Positions 36,152 through 47,442 of a stretch of DNA of 64,000 nt are shown in pieces (the first letter of the stretch is position 1; each line of letters starts with the position of its first letter). A model generated the notes under the pieces. That model saw only the letters and a list, made by a program, of their open reading frames with translations, ran no database searches and was not told where the DNA came from. The stretch comes from Alternaria dauci (Eukaryota; Ascomycota; Dothideomycetes; Pleosporales; Pleosporaceae). Position numbers and translations under genes: made by a program. The stretch covers positions 992,001 to 1,056,000 of the forward strand of contig NC_091275.1 of assembly GCF_042100115.1 (NCBI RefSeq). Direction: 5' to 3'.

Positions 36152-37588
36152 ATTAGCTTTAGCCTTTATAGACTTTTTTTTTATTATTATAGTACGTTTA
36201 GAGACTTTTTTAAGATAAAGCGCTAACTAAGTAACTATAGGCTTATATAAGCTTATATTTAGTATAGCTAGTATATATATAGTATATTATAAACGCTAGA
36301 TACTAAAGATATATAATAGTATTATTCGTAAACTAGAGACTATAAGACGTAACCTTCTAACTTATATACTATCCCCTACTATCTTCTACTATCCTCTACT
36401 ATCCTTTACTATATCTACCCTTTATAACTACTACTACTACCTTTACTACTACTACTTCTACTACTACTACCTCTACTACTACTACCTCTACTACTACTAC
36501 CTCTACTACTACTACCTCTACTACTACTACCTCTACTACTACTACCTCTACTACTACTACCTCTACTACTACCGCCTCCGCCACCCCTTCTTAAGAATAA
36601 CTAACTAGCTACCTATAGCATAGCTACTACTATTAAATAATTAGCTTTAGTTAGAGGAATATTAGTATTAGTACTATCTACGCCTTATTCTCTTATCCTT
36701 ATAGTATTTATTTAAATTCCCTCTTCTTAAGCCTAAGATATTTAATTATTAATTATCTTATTAATATTACCTATTTACTATTATAGCTAAGTCTTAGTCT
36801 CCTAACTTAATCCCTTTCCTAATACTAAGATAGTAAGATAGCTAACTATAAGGACTTAACTACTACTAGTATTATTAATCTAAGCCTTATAGATAACCTC
36901 CTCTACGTCCTTTAGTATCTATATTCTACTCTTCTTTACTATCTCCTCTACTTTAATATTACTAATATTAGAGGTATTAATAATATTAATATTATCTACT
37001 ATCTTAGTCTATAAGAGGTAGTAGAACTTAGGTAATTACTTATCTAACTTATTAAAGACTACTCTAGGTAGCTCCTAAGTATATATAAGGTAAGTATATT
37101 ACGTACTTATAGATATATTAATTAGCACCTATCTAGCTAGGGTTTTTAGGCTAGGCTAGAAGACCTCCTAGATAAGGATAAAGAGGAAATATATATATTT
37201 ATATATATTATATAATTTAATTATATATAGTATAATTTAATTATATATAGTAGGATACTTAAAGTAAGTTAGTATTAGTATAAAGGTTAGAAGTAGCTAG
37301 GCTTTTATAGAAATGTATAAAATTCTAGGTAAGCTTAATTATAGTAAAGATACTATATCCTCCTCCCTTTATAATATATTATAATTGTATTACTAGCTAA
37401 TACTAGCAATCCCTATTAGGCCTACTAAGGTTTAATAGGTATCTTTTTAGTTACCTTTAGTAAATTTTTTTAACTTTAGTTTTCGCGTATAGACGTTAGA
37501 GCTTTACTACCCTAAAACACTAATTAGTCTAGGATTTAAATTATATTATTACTTATTATTTTTTATTAACTTTTATAACTAATAAATA
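36152..37588 (+). mobile_element. Repeat B, copy 3 (plus orientation, 3' end lost)
   Basis: Shares the 5' end (TTAGCTTTAGCCTTTATAG) and overall order with copy 2. It lacks the C7 tract and A tail: similarity stops near 37588, where a fragment of LTR-like repeat C begins. It carries an expanded 15-bp array at 36428-36573. Confidence 0.75.
36428..36573. repeat. 15-bp minisatellite inside repeat B copy 3
   Basis: About ten units of CTACTACTACTACCT, against only about two comparable units in copy 2. The reverse strand happens to be open and would read as Val/Glu repeats, which is a product of the array rather than a gene. Confidence 0.9.
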
Positions 37589-37596
37589 GTAAAGTA

Positions 37597-37645
37597 AAGT
37601 ATTTTATTACTAATTCTCTATTAGGAATAGGTACTTTATATAGTA
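37597..37645. repeat. Fragment of LTR-like repeat C
   Basis: Shares AGTATTTTATTACTAATTCT and the following bases with the starts of the copies at 15035 and 35088, then diverges. Confidence 0.5.
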
Positions 37646-37649
37646 TACT

Positions 37650-40236
37650 AGTATATAGAGTAAGTAAGGAGGCTTCTTTATAAGTACTCCTTCTACTCTA
37701 CATTAAGGGAAGGGGGATTATTAGCTATTTATCTATTATAGAACCTTTATAGAACTTTTAATAAGTTTTTCTATTTATAGTATAGAATATATTTACTACT
37801 TTTATAAAGATTAATTACTTTTATCTACTATCTACTTATAAATATATTACTAGCTATATAGAGGATAAAGCTATAATACTAAGATATTAATATCTTTATA
37901 TACTCTAATACCTATAGGGATACTATTTAACTTATTAAAGAAGCAATTCTAATATATAGCTAATACTACTAGTTATTATATTAGGGGGTAGCTAAGACCC
38001 TATTATAATTAGATTCTCTAGAAGAGACTATTAGAAGCTACGTTATACTATACTGTTAAGTAACTCCTTAGACTAATATTACTTACTCTTAAAAATAAGT
38101 ACTATACCTAGGAAAAGAATTACTTATACTAATACTATAGATAGAAAATACTAATTTAATAAACTAGATAGTAACCCCTCTTAAAAATAATATTAGATAG
38201 AAAATACTAATCTAATATACCTAAAGGGTAATACTACTAGTATATATAGATAAGCTAGAGATGTAATTAAAGGAGAGAGTTAGTAGTTACTATAAGAGGT
38301 ATATACTAGATATACTACTTAAATTATTAAAGTATATATCTATTATTTAGATATATTAATTATTTAGTTATATTAATTTAACTTAGTTTAAGAAGAACTA
38401 ATCTATAAGTTCTTCTATATTATATAATATAAAGAAGAACTAGAAGGCTATTTAATACTAAGGTAGCTTAGTATAGTAACTACTCTCTTTATTAATATTC
38501 TAAGAACCTTTTAGAAGCTACTCTAGAAGCTTTATTAATAATAACTAGTATTAGTAGAGATATTATATCTACTCTAAGTAACTTAGTTTTATCTATAGTT
38601 AAACCTAGGTATACTAGTTTAGTTTTTATAAGAAAGGATATTACGAAGTTCTTTAAAGACTTTAACTAAGAAGCTAACAATAGAAATATCCCTAATAAGA
38701 TAAGTATTTCTATACTTCTAGACTACCTATCTAATATAGATTAAACTATCTTTTATATATTAAAAAAGCTACCTAGCTACTCTTCTAAAGACTAGTTATA
38801 GCTTTAAATAAGTATAAAGGAGTAGTAGTAAAATAAAGATACTATAGTAATAATAAGTAAGTATTCCTATATATAAGTATACTTATACTCTTACCTCTAG
38901 GATTAGCTAAGCCTAGTAGAGTACTATACTTACTTTTCCTTAGTAGTAGATACCTAAATTAATAATATATAGCTACTAGAGGTAAAAGTTAGTATTCTTT
39001 TCTCTAAAGGATTACTATAATTAGATAAAGAAGTAATTATATACTATATAACTAATACTTTAATAAGTAATAAGTAGTTTATATATAATAAGGACTAAAT
39101 ATATATATTCTTAAAATCTTATTATAAGAAGATTAATAGTCTTAATAAGATATATAATTAAGAAAGAGGTAATATTAATATAAAAATATAACGTATTATA
39201 CTATCTAATAAGAAAGTAACCCTTACCTTAGAAAGTATAAGAGAAGCTATATCTAAAGTAAAGAAGGTAGTTACTATTCCTTCTACCCTAAATAATATAG
39301 ATATAAAGGTAGAGGATTTAATAAAGTCCCTAAGAGATATAAAGATTAAACTAGCTATAGTAGATATACTAATAGCCTATCTAGATAAATATAGGTTACT
39401 AAAGAAGCTAAGTAATTATATATACTTTATTACTAAAGCTATAATAGCTAGACTTCTAAATAAAAGGAATAATAGTACCTTTATTACTATAGCACTTAGA
39501 AATATAGCTCTAAACTAAGATATAGCTAACTATAGTAGTAGAGAATATTATAATATATATAATATATATAATATATATAATAAGATTAGATATTAGGTTA
39601 AGAACTATAACCTATATAATTACTAAAAGAAGATAAGGTAGATTAGCTTTAACTAAGACTTAGATACTAAGTATAAAACTTACTACTTTAACCCTTTATA
39701 TATAAGACTTAGAGAGATCCTAAGATTAGTTCTTCTTAAGTTTATTCTCTAATAGCTAAAAGCTAAGATTAGAGAATACTATAATATTACTAATAATATC
39801 TTTAACTAGCTAGCTTTAAGTATTATTCTTAAGAAGTTTTTAGGAAGAGACTTATATTTAGCTATAAGGTATACTAGACTATAAAACCCTATAGCTTTAG
39901 CTAATATTACTTCCTCTTTAGACTAATATAAAGAGAAATATAATATATTACTTTAATTCTAGTAGTTCTAAGACTAACTATTTAACCTTTACCTACTTAA
40001 TATAAATTATTAACTAGATAAGGTTAATATAATAAATATTATCTTAAGAGGAAGAAAATCTACTCTTAGAACTCTTACTAAAGCTAAAACTATAATATAC
40101 TCTAAACCTAGGAATAGTCTAAGATTATAAGATATAAATAGTATAAAGAATAGAGATATCTAGAAATAAAGAAGACTAATTAAGAATAATAAAGAGTATA
40201 AGATTACTAGAGAACTATATAAAAGTACCTCTATAA
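37650..40236 (+). repeat. Unidentified decayed coding repeat (plus strand)
   Basis: Long plus-strand stretches read as plausible protein once former Gln/Trp stops are ignored, for example LESIREAISKVKKVV and VEDLIKSLRDIKIKLAIVD near 39230-39370, and a frame continuing past 40000. I do not recognise the family; a gag-like or other transposon-encoded protein is possible. A trinucleotide-type TATAATATA run lies at 39550-39585. Confidence 0.45.
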
Positions 40237-41649
40237 TTTTTATATTTTATAAGTGGGGGGGTATCATCAATATAAAACTTCAAAAAAGTGAAAAGCAGCT
40301 ATCCCTCTACTTATTAGTCACAAAAGTTAATAAAAAAGATAAAGTAATAACGCGATTTAAACGCTAGACTAATTAGCGTTTTATAGTAGTAAAGCTCTAA
40401 CGTCTATACGTAAAAACTAAAGTTAAAAAAATTTACTAAAGGTAACTAAAAAAGACACCTGTTAGAAACCTTAGTAGAGGTCTAATAGGGATTACTAGTA
40501 TTAGCTAGTAATATAATTATAATATATTACAAAGGGAGGAGGATATAGTATCTTTACTATAATTAAGCTTACTTAGAATTTTATACGTTTCTATGAAGCC
40601 TAGCTACTTCTAACCTTTATACTAATACTAACTTATAAGCTTTAAGACTTCCTTTAAGATTTCCTTTAAGACTTCCTTTAAGACTTCCTTTAAGACTTCC
40701 TTTAAGACTTCCTTTAAGACTTCCTTTAAGACTTCCTTTAAGACTTCCTTTAAGACTTATACTATATATAAACCTATAAATATAATATATTTCCTCTATA
40801 TTATTTTCTAAGAGGTCTTCTATTATAGCCTAAAAACCCTTACTAGATAAGTACTAATTATTCTATCTAATATATAATATACTAGCCTTATATATACCTA
40901 AGAGCTACCTAAGTTAGTCTATAATAAGTTAAATAAGTAATTACTAAAGTTCTACTATATATTCTAAGATAATAGAGTATCTTAAAGGGATTAGATTAAT
41001 ACCTATATTAGTAATATTATTATAGAAAAGACTATTAAGGAGAAGAGGATATAGATATAGTAGAAGGTTAGGGAGCTTAGGTATAAAGCTTAACTTAATA
41101 GGCGCTATAGCTATAAGCTCTTTATATTTAGCTATATCTTTCTCCTTAACTAAGGGGGCTTTAGGTAAGAAAACTAAGCCTAGCTACGTAGGTAAGTAGT
41201 TAATATTAAATAAGTAATAGAGGATTAATATCCTAAGCTTAAGGAGAGGGAATTTAAATAAATATTATAAGGATATAAGAATATAGTATAAATAGTATTA
41301 CTATTAATATTCCTTTAGTTAAAGTTAAAAGTATAGTAGTAGCTATAAGTAGTTATTCTTAGAAAGGTATAGTAGTTATAAAAGGTAGAAATAGTAGATA
41401 ATAGTAGAGGATAGTAGAAGATAGTAGAGGATAGTATATATATTAGAAGTTTATACCTTATCTCTAGTAGGTATATAATACTATTTTATCTCCTTAGTAT
41501 CTAGCGTTTATAACATACTATATATATACTATTAGTACTAAATATAGGCTTATATAAGCCTATAGTTACTTAGTTAATACTTTAGCTTAAAATAAGTCTC
41601 TAAATATACTATAATAATAAAAAAAAAAGTTTATAAAGGCTAAAGCTAA
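40237..41649 (-). mobile_element. Repeat B, copy 4 (minus orientation, both ends present)
   Basis: Reverse complement of copy 2. The A-rich tail and G7 tract (AAGTGGGGGGG) are at 40237-40261, and the 5' end (complement of TTAGCTTTAGCC) is at about 41649. On its right, family X sequence follows. I found no clear target duplication, so the left flank may have been rearranged. It includes a 12-bp tandem array. Confidence 0.7.
40640..40758. repeat. 12-bp tandem repeat (AAGACTTCCTTT)n
   Basis: About ten near-perfect units with one C/T variant. It lies within copy 4 of repeat B and is not matched by a comparable array in copy 2. Confidence 0.9.
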
Positions 41650-41654
41650 GCTAG

Positions 41655-41900
41655 TAAATATATAAATAAAGCTAATAAGTTATTTACTCTTCTTTAGGAT
41701 ATATAAGTCTAGTATATATATAATATATAGGTTACTAGTACTATAATAACTAATAAGTAGTATAGGTACTTAGAGGAGGTCTATAATAAGGACTTTAAGG
41801 ACTAGCTACTATATATTATAGATATTATTAAGGAGCTAAGATAGGTATAGGTAGTAGATAATTAATTTTATAATATAAAAGGCTTAAGATATAATATAAT
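41655..41900. repeat. Family X sequence, second locus
   Basis: 41658-41785 is nearly identical to 14510-14640 (shared word AAATAAAGCTAATAAGTTAT). Here it continues uninterrupted past the point where repeat B copy 1 broke the other locus. Confidence 0.7.
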
Positions 41901-42041
41901 AGGATTTAGGTATATAATAGTAATAGGTATAGTATAATAGCTTTAATAGCTTTAATAGCTATAGTAGCTATAGTAGTAATATATAAAGGTATTAATATAT
42001 AGGCTTTATAGCTACTTAAAGAAGATTATAATTATAATTAT

Positions 42042-42171
42042 AACTATAATTCCTATAATTCCTATAATTACTATAATTACTATAATTACTATAATTAATA
42101 TAATTACTATAATTACTATAATTACTATAATTACTATAACTACTATAACTATAATTACTATAATTACTATA
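42042..42171. repeat. 9-bp tandem repeat (ATAATTACT)n
   Basis: Roughly 14 imperfect units of ATAATTACT with CCT, AAT and AAC variants. Confidence 0.85.
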
Positions 42172-42384
42172 AAATAATAGAGCTTAATCTCTAGGTAGCA
42201 TTAGTAGTAGTTATAATAATAATAAGGATATTAAAGTAGTATAAGGTATAATATAGGTAGAGTAGATAGAAAGGTATTATAAGTAAAAAGAGACTTCTAG
42301 ATACGTTAGGATAGTTTAGGCTTAGTTTTAAAATTTCTTAATAACGTAATATAAGATAATACTATAGGCCCTATCCCTAAGGCC

Positions 42385-42513
42385 TAGGGGGGATAAATAT
42401 AAGCTTATATAAGCTTATAGTTACTTAGTTAACCTTTTATCTTAAAAGGAAGTCTCTAAATATACTAAAATAATTATAAAAAAGTTTATAGAGGCTAAGG
42501 CTAAATTACTTAC
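42385..42513 (-). repeat. Repeat B, copy 5 (5' end fragment only)
   Basis: Reverse orientation. It carries the GCTTATATAAGC motif and ends in the complement of the B 5' terminus (GAGGCTAAGGCTAAA). It shares the same outer boundary as copies 2, 3 and 4. Confidence 0.65.
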
Positions 42514-42574
42514 CTATAAACTACGTTAACTAAAATAAGTATTTTTATACAATTAGTGTATCTTATATACCTGT

Positions 42575-42732
42575 TATAGTCTATATCTATTCCTTAGCTA
42601 ACCTCCCCTAAGGAAGGTTTAGGAGGACTGTAGCCTCCTGATCTTCGTTAGCCTCCCGGAGGCCTTGTCTTAGCGGGATGCCACCCTAGTCACGTGATCG
42701 TAAGCCCCGCTCCTAATTACTTACTTTCCTAA
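42575..42732 (-). repeat. LTR fragment of element A family, lightly mutated
   Basis: Matches the CCTCC/GGAGG palindrome region and the following AGCGGGAT stretch of the element A LTRs (about 20395-20535). It retains GC-rich words where those copies have TpA, for example GGGATGCCACC against GGGATACTAAT. It marks the right edge of the AT-rich block. Confidence 0.65.
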
Positions 42733-43261
42733 CGTGGCCGGCTGATGGTCTCTTACTATGCGACCTGCATTAAGGAGAAGCAATTCCTGGTTATCTTGTA
42801 ACACATGGCTAGTGGTCAGCAGAGACGAAGGATGCGTTTTAGAAGTGCCTAGGTAGGGTGATTGACGGGTCAATGCACGAACCCCCTTAATGCACGCCCA
42901 GGCCACCAACATCTGCAGCATCCGCGCTAGAGTGTGAGAAGCGCAATTCGGGTAGGATTTAGTAGATCTTGAGGCGGTATACAGTTAGTAGGAAGTTTCA
43001 AGATCTTGTATCGAGATATGCTCCTGCTTGAAGGATTTCTCTTTATTAGGGTTTTTGGCCCCCATAAGCAGGGTACCTAAGTATCAATGCATCCCCAGCC
43101 GGATGTTGCGGCCACACCTTCCATGGCGCCAGCCGCGCCATATATTGTCACGACTCGTTATCGAGAGTAGTAAAGCTGCCGAATTTTACCTATAAGATTT
43201 ACGTCCCGAAGAACTCAGACCGAAGCCACCAGATTCCACTACTCTTTCCACTCCAACACTA
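42733..43261. other. Intergenic, promoter side of the PD-(D/E)XK-like gene
   Basis: Normal base composition returns here. No gene is supported; the short minus-strand frame at 42721-42921 straddles the repeat boundary and shows no domain. Confidence 0.5.
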
Positions 43262-46109
43262 ATGGCTCCGCAATTAAGAGCGAGAGGCAATGCACAAGGC
43301 TCGAAAGATGTTGCTAGCAGTAGAAACAAGAGGAGAAGAGATGGAACGTCAGATTTCCAGTCCAATTCGGTACTAAAGAAAAGAAAAGGAAAGCCGTCAA
43401 TAGTTGCTGTTCCAGACGAACAAACAGAGTGCCAAAAAGCTGTTGTTGACGAGGGGGTTATCAAAGAGTTTCGCATCAAGTTCCACCCACATAAGTTTAG
43501 CCCACAGAGCCCGGCAAATGTTCCCGAAGAACATCAGACGAAGTTCAAGCACATCCAGCAACTGGGCCGGATGGAATACGAGCCGTATGCAGTACAGCCT
43601 CGACCTGACATCGCCAACAAGCCATGGGAGCTTGATAACAAGCTGCGGGCTAGTCGGCTTACTCAGAAGGCTGTTGAAGCGAGAAGTGATTACTTAAATG
43701 AGGATAGCTGGCGGATGAAACTTGAGAATGACGTCTTTGAACGATTCGAAATCGAAGTTGCATGGTAAGATAAATTTCAAGCTCGATCTGCTCTTACTCC
43801 AAATACTGATGGAAGTTAGCCAGCGGTGCCGCAAACGTCTGTGGAAATCTCTCATCCAGGTCAACCCGGCAGAAAGCAACAGTCGAACAACAATTCTCGC
43901 AGAGCGTCAAAAACGTCGTTCGGTATGCACATGTGAGCCATTGTCAAGACAGTTTAGCATGTGAGTTTATAAGTTCCACGCAGCAAATGAATTTCAACTA
44001 ATCATAGTGCTTAGCTTGAACACAGGACTGAGCAATATATTTACTACCCGTATTGGCGAGCCAAGCGTAATACAGGATGATCCCGAGAATCACCATGGAA
44101 TTGAGATGCAGCCGGATCGGATCTATGGGCTACGGACCACGCATGCCATGGACAAGATTCTGGAGCAACCGCACGTTTCCCACTTAGAAAAAGACCGTGA
44201 GCTAGAAGATGTCTTACTAAACAGATTGACTATCAGCTGCAATCCAAACAGTGGTGGCTCGATATACCCTTTCCTAGTGATGGAGGCTAAAAGCCTCAAA
44301 GGCAAAAGTAATTTTCAAAAGATCGAGAACCAAACGGCAGTACCGATACGAAATCTTCTCTACCTACAGCTCAAACTCCAAGACGACGAGTTCAACAGAA
44401 TGGAGGTACCTGGAGGTCCATTAGCGTGGTTTCTTGCGTACGTTGGTGAGCAGTGGAGGGTATATGGATGCTACGTCACAAAGGCTAATGCAGACGCTCT
44501 GCCCTATTATGTAAGTTGAGACATGAAACTTTCGACGCATTTATTGACATAGCGGCAGAACATCGTTTGCCTGTGGGAAGGAAGCATCACTGACTACGAC
44601 AAAGCACTTCAACTGGTTCTCATTGTGGACTATATTGTTGACTGGGCGCGTGATATCTTTATGCCCAGTATCATGAGACAGTTGATGTCTGTAGTAGACA
44701 AAGGTGAGCAGTCAGCTTACACAATCATCGAACAACCCGACATCTTCTCGACGCGAGACTATGCAAATTCCTGGTCTGGCGATAGACCTGTTCTTACCAT
44801 TGGCGGAGCTGAAGCGGCTGAGGTGCCAGCGGGACCAGCCTTTGATGCAATTAACTTCACCATCGTTGAGTCTCCTCTCGAGCCCCTCTTTAAGAGCATG
44901 GGAAAACATGTTGATATCAGGGTCTGGGAAGGCGCCAAGTATGAGGCACGAGTACGAGGGCTGTATATCACCGAAAACGACACCCATGCTAAGGAACATT
45001 TTGCTCGGACGGGCTTCGGAACACTGAACACGGAGTATATGGATCGCTGCTGGTTTCTCTTATCCCACCCTCAAGACATCAAGACCATCGAACAGGTTTG
45101 GACAGGGAGCCAAGTCATCAAGGACGTGCAAGATCTTTCCTTGCAGAAGATCTTGATTTCGCTTTATGTCCAGTACCGCAAAGATGGTGACGGCGCGCTC
45201 ATACGAGAATTGACGTACATTGCTGTCACGGAATCAGTCGCCAGCAAATCAATCTACGGGAGGCATATAGTAGAGCAAAATGAGCTGGTTGATTCAACTG
45301 GAGAACTTGAGCTCAAGTTGGGCGAAGCCTGGACTTCGAGCAACAAGAATTACTTCCAGCGCTACGTCAGGGGTCAAACTGACGTGCTTTGTGTCACTGC
45401 ATCTGACTCGGACAGACTGGCAAATCGTGTCGTCCTCAGCTTTCACAACGACCGCGAGACCACGCCCTATGCCAGAAGACTGGATTCGTTCATCAAGGCT
45501 ACTTGCGAAAATCCCCGAGCGGGGCGTTACAAGATTTACGCAACATGTTTTCGATACACCAAGGCCGTCCACTCACTTGCCGTGGAGCCACATTGTGTCT
45601 CAGACCCTGCCCAAGCTTGTGTTTTCGTAAACGCAGAAGCGATGCCCTCTGGAATATGCGCCTATATTACGAATGCAGCATCTGGAGAGGTCAACACTAC
45701 ATGGTTGATCCAGCATCTTGTGCAAATGATAGTGGTCAGTCGGGGGCTGAGCTGGGAAAACACAAATTTCTCCTTCAATGGAAATACTTCAGATAAGACC
45801 CTACTTTGGATCGTATCAGATCCTCAGTGGGATTCGTACACTGCGATCAAGTCTACCTTGACGATGCCTGGTATGGACGAAGTCCATAAACATTTGGCGT
45901 GGTTCCGCAGAGTATTGCTCAGACACAAGTGTGAAAACCCTGGTTTTCGCGGATTTACGGATTGGTACAAATGGAGGAATTACAGGAACATCCAAGAGGA
46001 CATACAGGACGCTTGCAAGCAGTGCCACTATAAGGGTTCGTGGGAAGCTGATTCGACTTCGTCAGTTTCCAAATATGAGTTCTGCGACGAAGACTACATG
46101 CCAGAATAA
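43262..46109 (+). CDS. PD-(D/E)XK nuclease-like domain protein (fungal DUF7924-type)
   Basis: Exons 43262-43764, 43820-43960, 44015-44510 and 44553-46109; introns are 55, 54 and 42 nt, all GT-AG, giving 898 aa. The N-terminus is basic (KRRR, KKRKGK), possibly a nuclear localisation signal. Exon 2 carries paired cysteines (CQRCRKRLW and, about 30 residues later, CTC), as in related fungal proteins. Exon 3 contains YPFLVMEAKS, whose E-x-K is the likely core of the nuclease-like fold, then QTAVPIRNLL and PLAWFLAYVGEQWRVYGC. Exon 4 continues with LVLIVDYIVDWARDI and a long region without known domain, ending in an acidic tail. Family proteins are common, often lineage-expanded, and of unknown function; nuclease activity is not established. 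It is the first intact gene beyond the AT-rich block and is itself not RIP-mutated. Confidence 0.8.
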
Positions 46110-47440
46110 TTTCCTTAGAATAGTTCCATACAACCATAGGCACAAACGTTCTCTTCATTCCCACAAGTCGAACTCATAAAGTCTGAGCGATCCTATTCAT
46201 GTAACAAATACCTACCCATTGTCACGAGATGCTACGAGCACGTGTTTAAGAGCTTGCTAGACGCGTTAATTGTGGCTACGTACGGTATCTGGTGTAATAC
46301 AAGACGTTGCGTAAGCAAACAGAAGCAGAATACAGAGGTGGTGAGGAATTATAGGTAAGACCCGTGCGCGCGGTGCTCGGTCTTAGTCAATCAGCAGAAT
46401 CCGGGTACTCAGCGGAGCACCCGGCGTCTGTAGAGCGTTCAGATGTCAAGGGAACTACGGTAGATACCGTGACATAGATACTAAATTGCATCGTAAGATG
46501 CAGCTGTCCAGAGACTGCCCTCTTATCCGGAGCCTAGCTTCCATTTTTGCAAATCATGCGGGTCAATGATCCTCTCATGGACTCACTACATCTGTGCTGG
46601 ATTTGTAACGCGCCCTTTTAATGCGTCCTTTTTCTCGCAGATTGTAATTGCAGGAGCTAACGTCCCCTGGCCCCAAGCGAGAAATGCCTTTCAGCGAGAT
46701 GAGCTAACTCCACAGGCACCTCGCCCCTACCCATACACTTCCAGAGATCTGAAATTACTATTTATCTACATCTTAGACGCTTTTATCTCTTCTACTATAT
46801 TACAGCAGAGTAAATATTATAGTTATAGTTAAGTTGTAACGCTAAGCGGAGGTCTATTTAATATAGATATAAGGTTAGAGTATATATTCTCTAAACTTAA
46901 GTATCCTAAAAATTAGAGACGATATACTCCTTAGATGTATCTAACGCTATAGTAGTTATAAATTGCGGATAATAGGGTTAGTAGTAATTAAGTAGGGGTA
47001 AGAACTAAAGTAGCTCCTAAAGCAGCGTATGATATAACTATTAATATGATTACAACTACTATATTTTAATTATTATAAAATGCAGGGCGATAGAGAAAGA
47101 CTTAAAGAGTAATATCGCATACGCTATAAGTCCACTAGTGGGTGTGTTAAGGATTGGTTTAGATTAAAATTGGATTCATCTTGTTGAGGGGCATCTATCG
47201 CTTACGGGCGATGGACGTTAGGTCTTGTTCAAGAGCTCTATGTTTCAACCCCGTGTTCGTGGCGTCCATTCAGAAGAACCTTAAGCGCTAGATCGCTGTT
47301 TTGTCAGAAGCGCTTACGCGCTAGTGCATAGCACCTAGGCAGAGCAAGCCACCAACACTATAGTGTGTGCTAATAGTCCGCATACAGACAAGGGGACTAC
47401 ATACAGGAAAAAGGCTTAGTAAATACAACAAGATTGAGGA
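46110..47440. other. Intergenic; includes a second small AT-rich patch (about 46780-47130)
   Basis: No gene is supported. Between about 46780 and 47130 the sequence takes on the TpA-rich character of the large block, then normal composition returns. The short frame at 46566-46832 runs into this patch and has no recognisable domain. Confidence 0.5.
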
Positions 47441-47442
47441 AT

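Larger units (their letters stand above)
13280..42550. repeat. 29-kb AT-rich, RIP-mutated transposon nest
   Basis: The whole stretch is dominated by TpA words, with CpA and TpG almost absent on both strands. This is the classical signature of repeat-induced point mutation acting on CpA in duplicated DNA. No intact gene survives. Transposon coding remnants are recognisable only when stops at former Gln (CAA/CAG) and Trp codons are ignored. The block holds two Gypsy-like elements, at least five copies of an A-tailed repeat, a large inverted repeat, several short tandem arrays and unidentified repeats, listed separately. Such islands are normally heterochromatic. A centromeric role cannot be judged from sequence alone. 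Boundaries are visual estimates. Confidence 0.9.

Noticed and set aside
36399..36584. 61-codon minus-strand frame of Val/Glu repeats
   Set aside because: It is the reading of a 15-bp minisatellite inside a RIPped repeat; no independent coding evidence.
13280..42550. Giant Starship-type element
   Set aside because: No DUF3435 tyrosine recombinase or cargo genes recognised; the content is explained by nested Gypsy and retroposon copies.
13280..42550. Annotating this block as a centromere
   Set aside because: AT-richness and RIP alone do not show a centromere; chromatin data would be needed.
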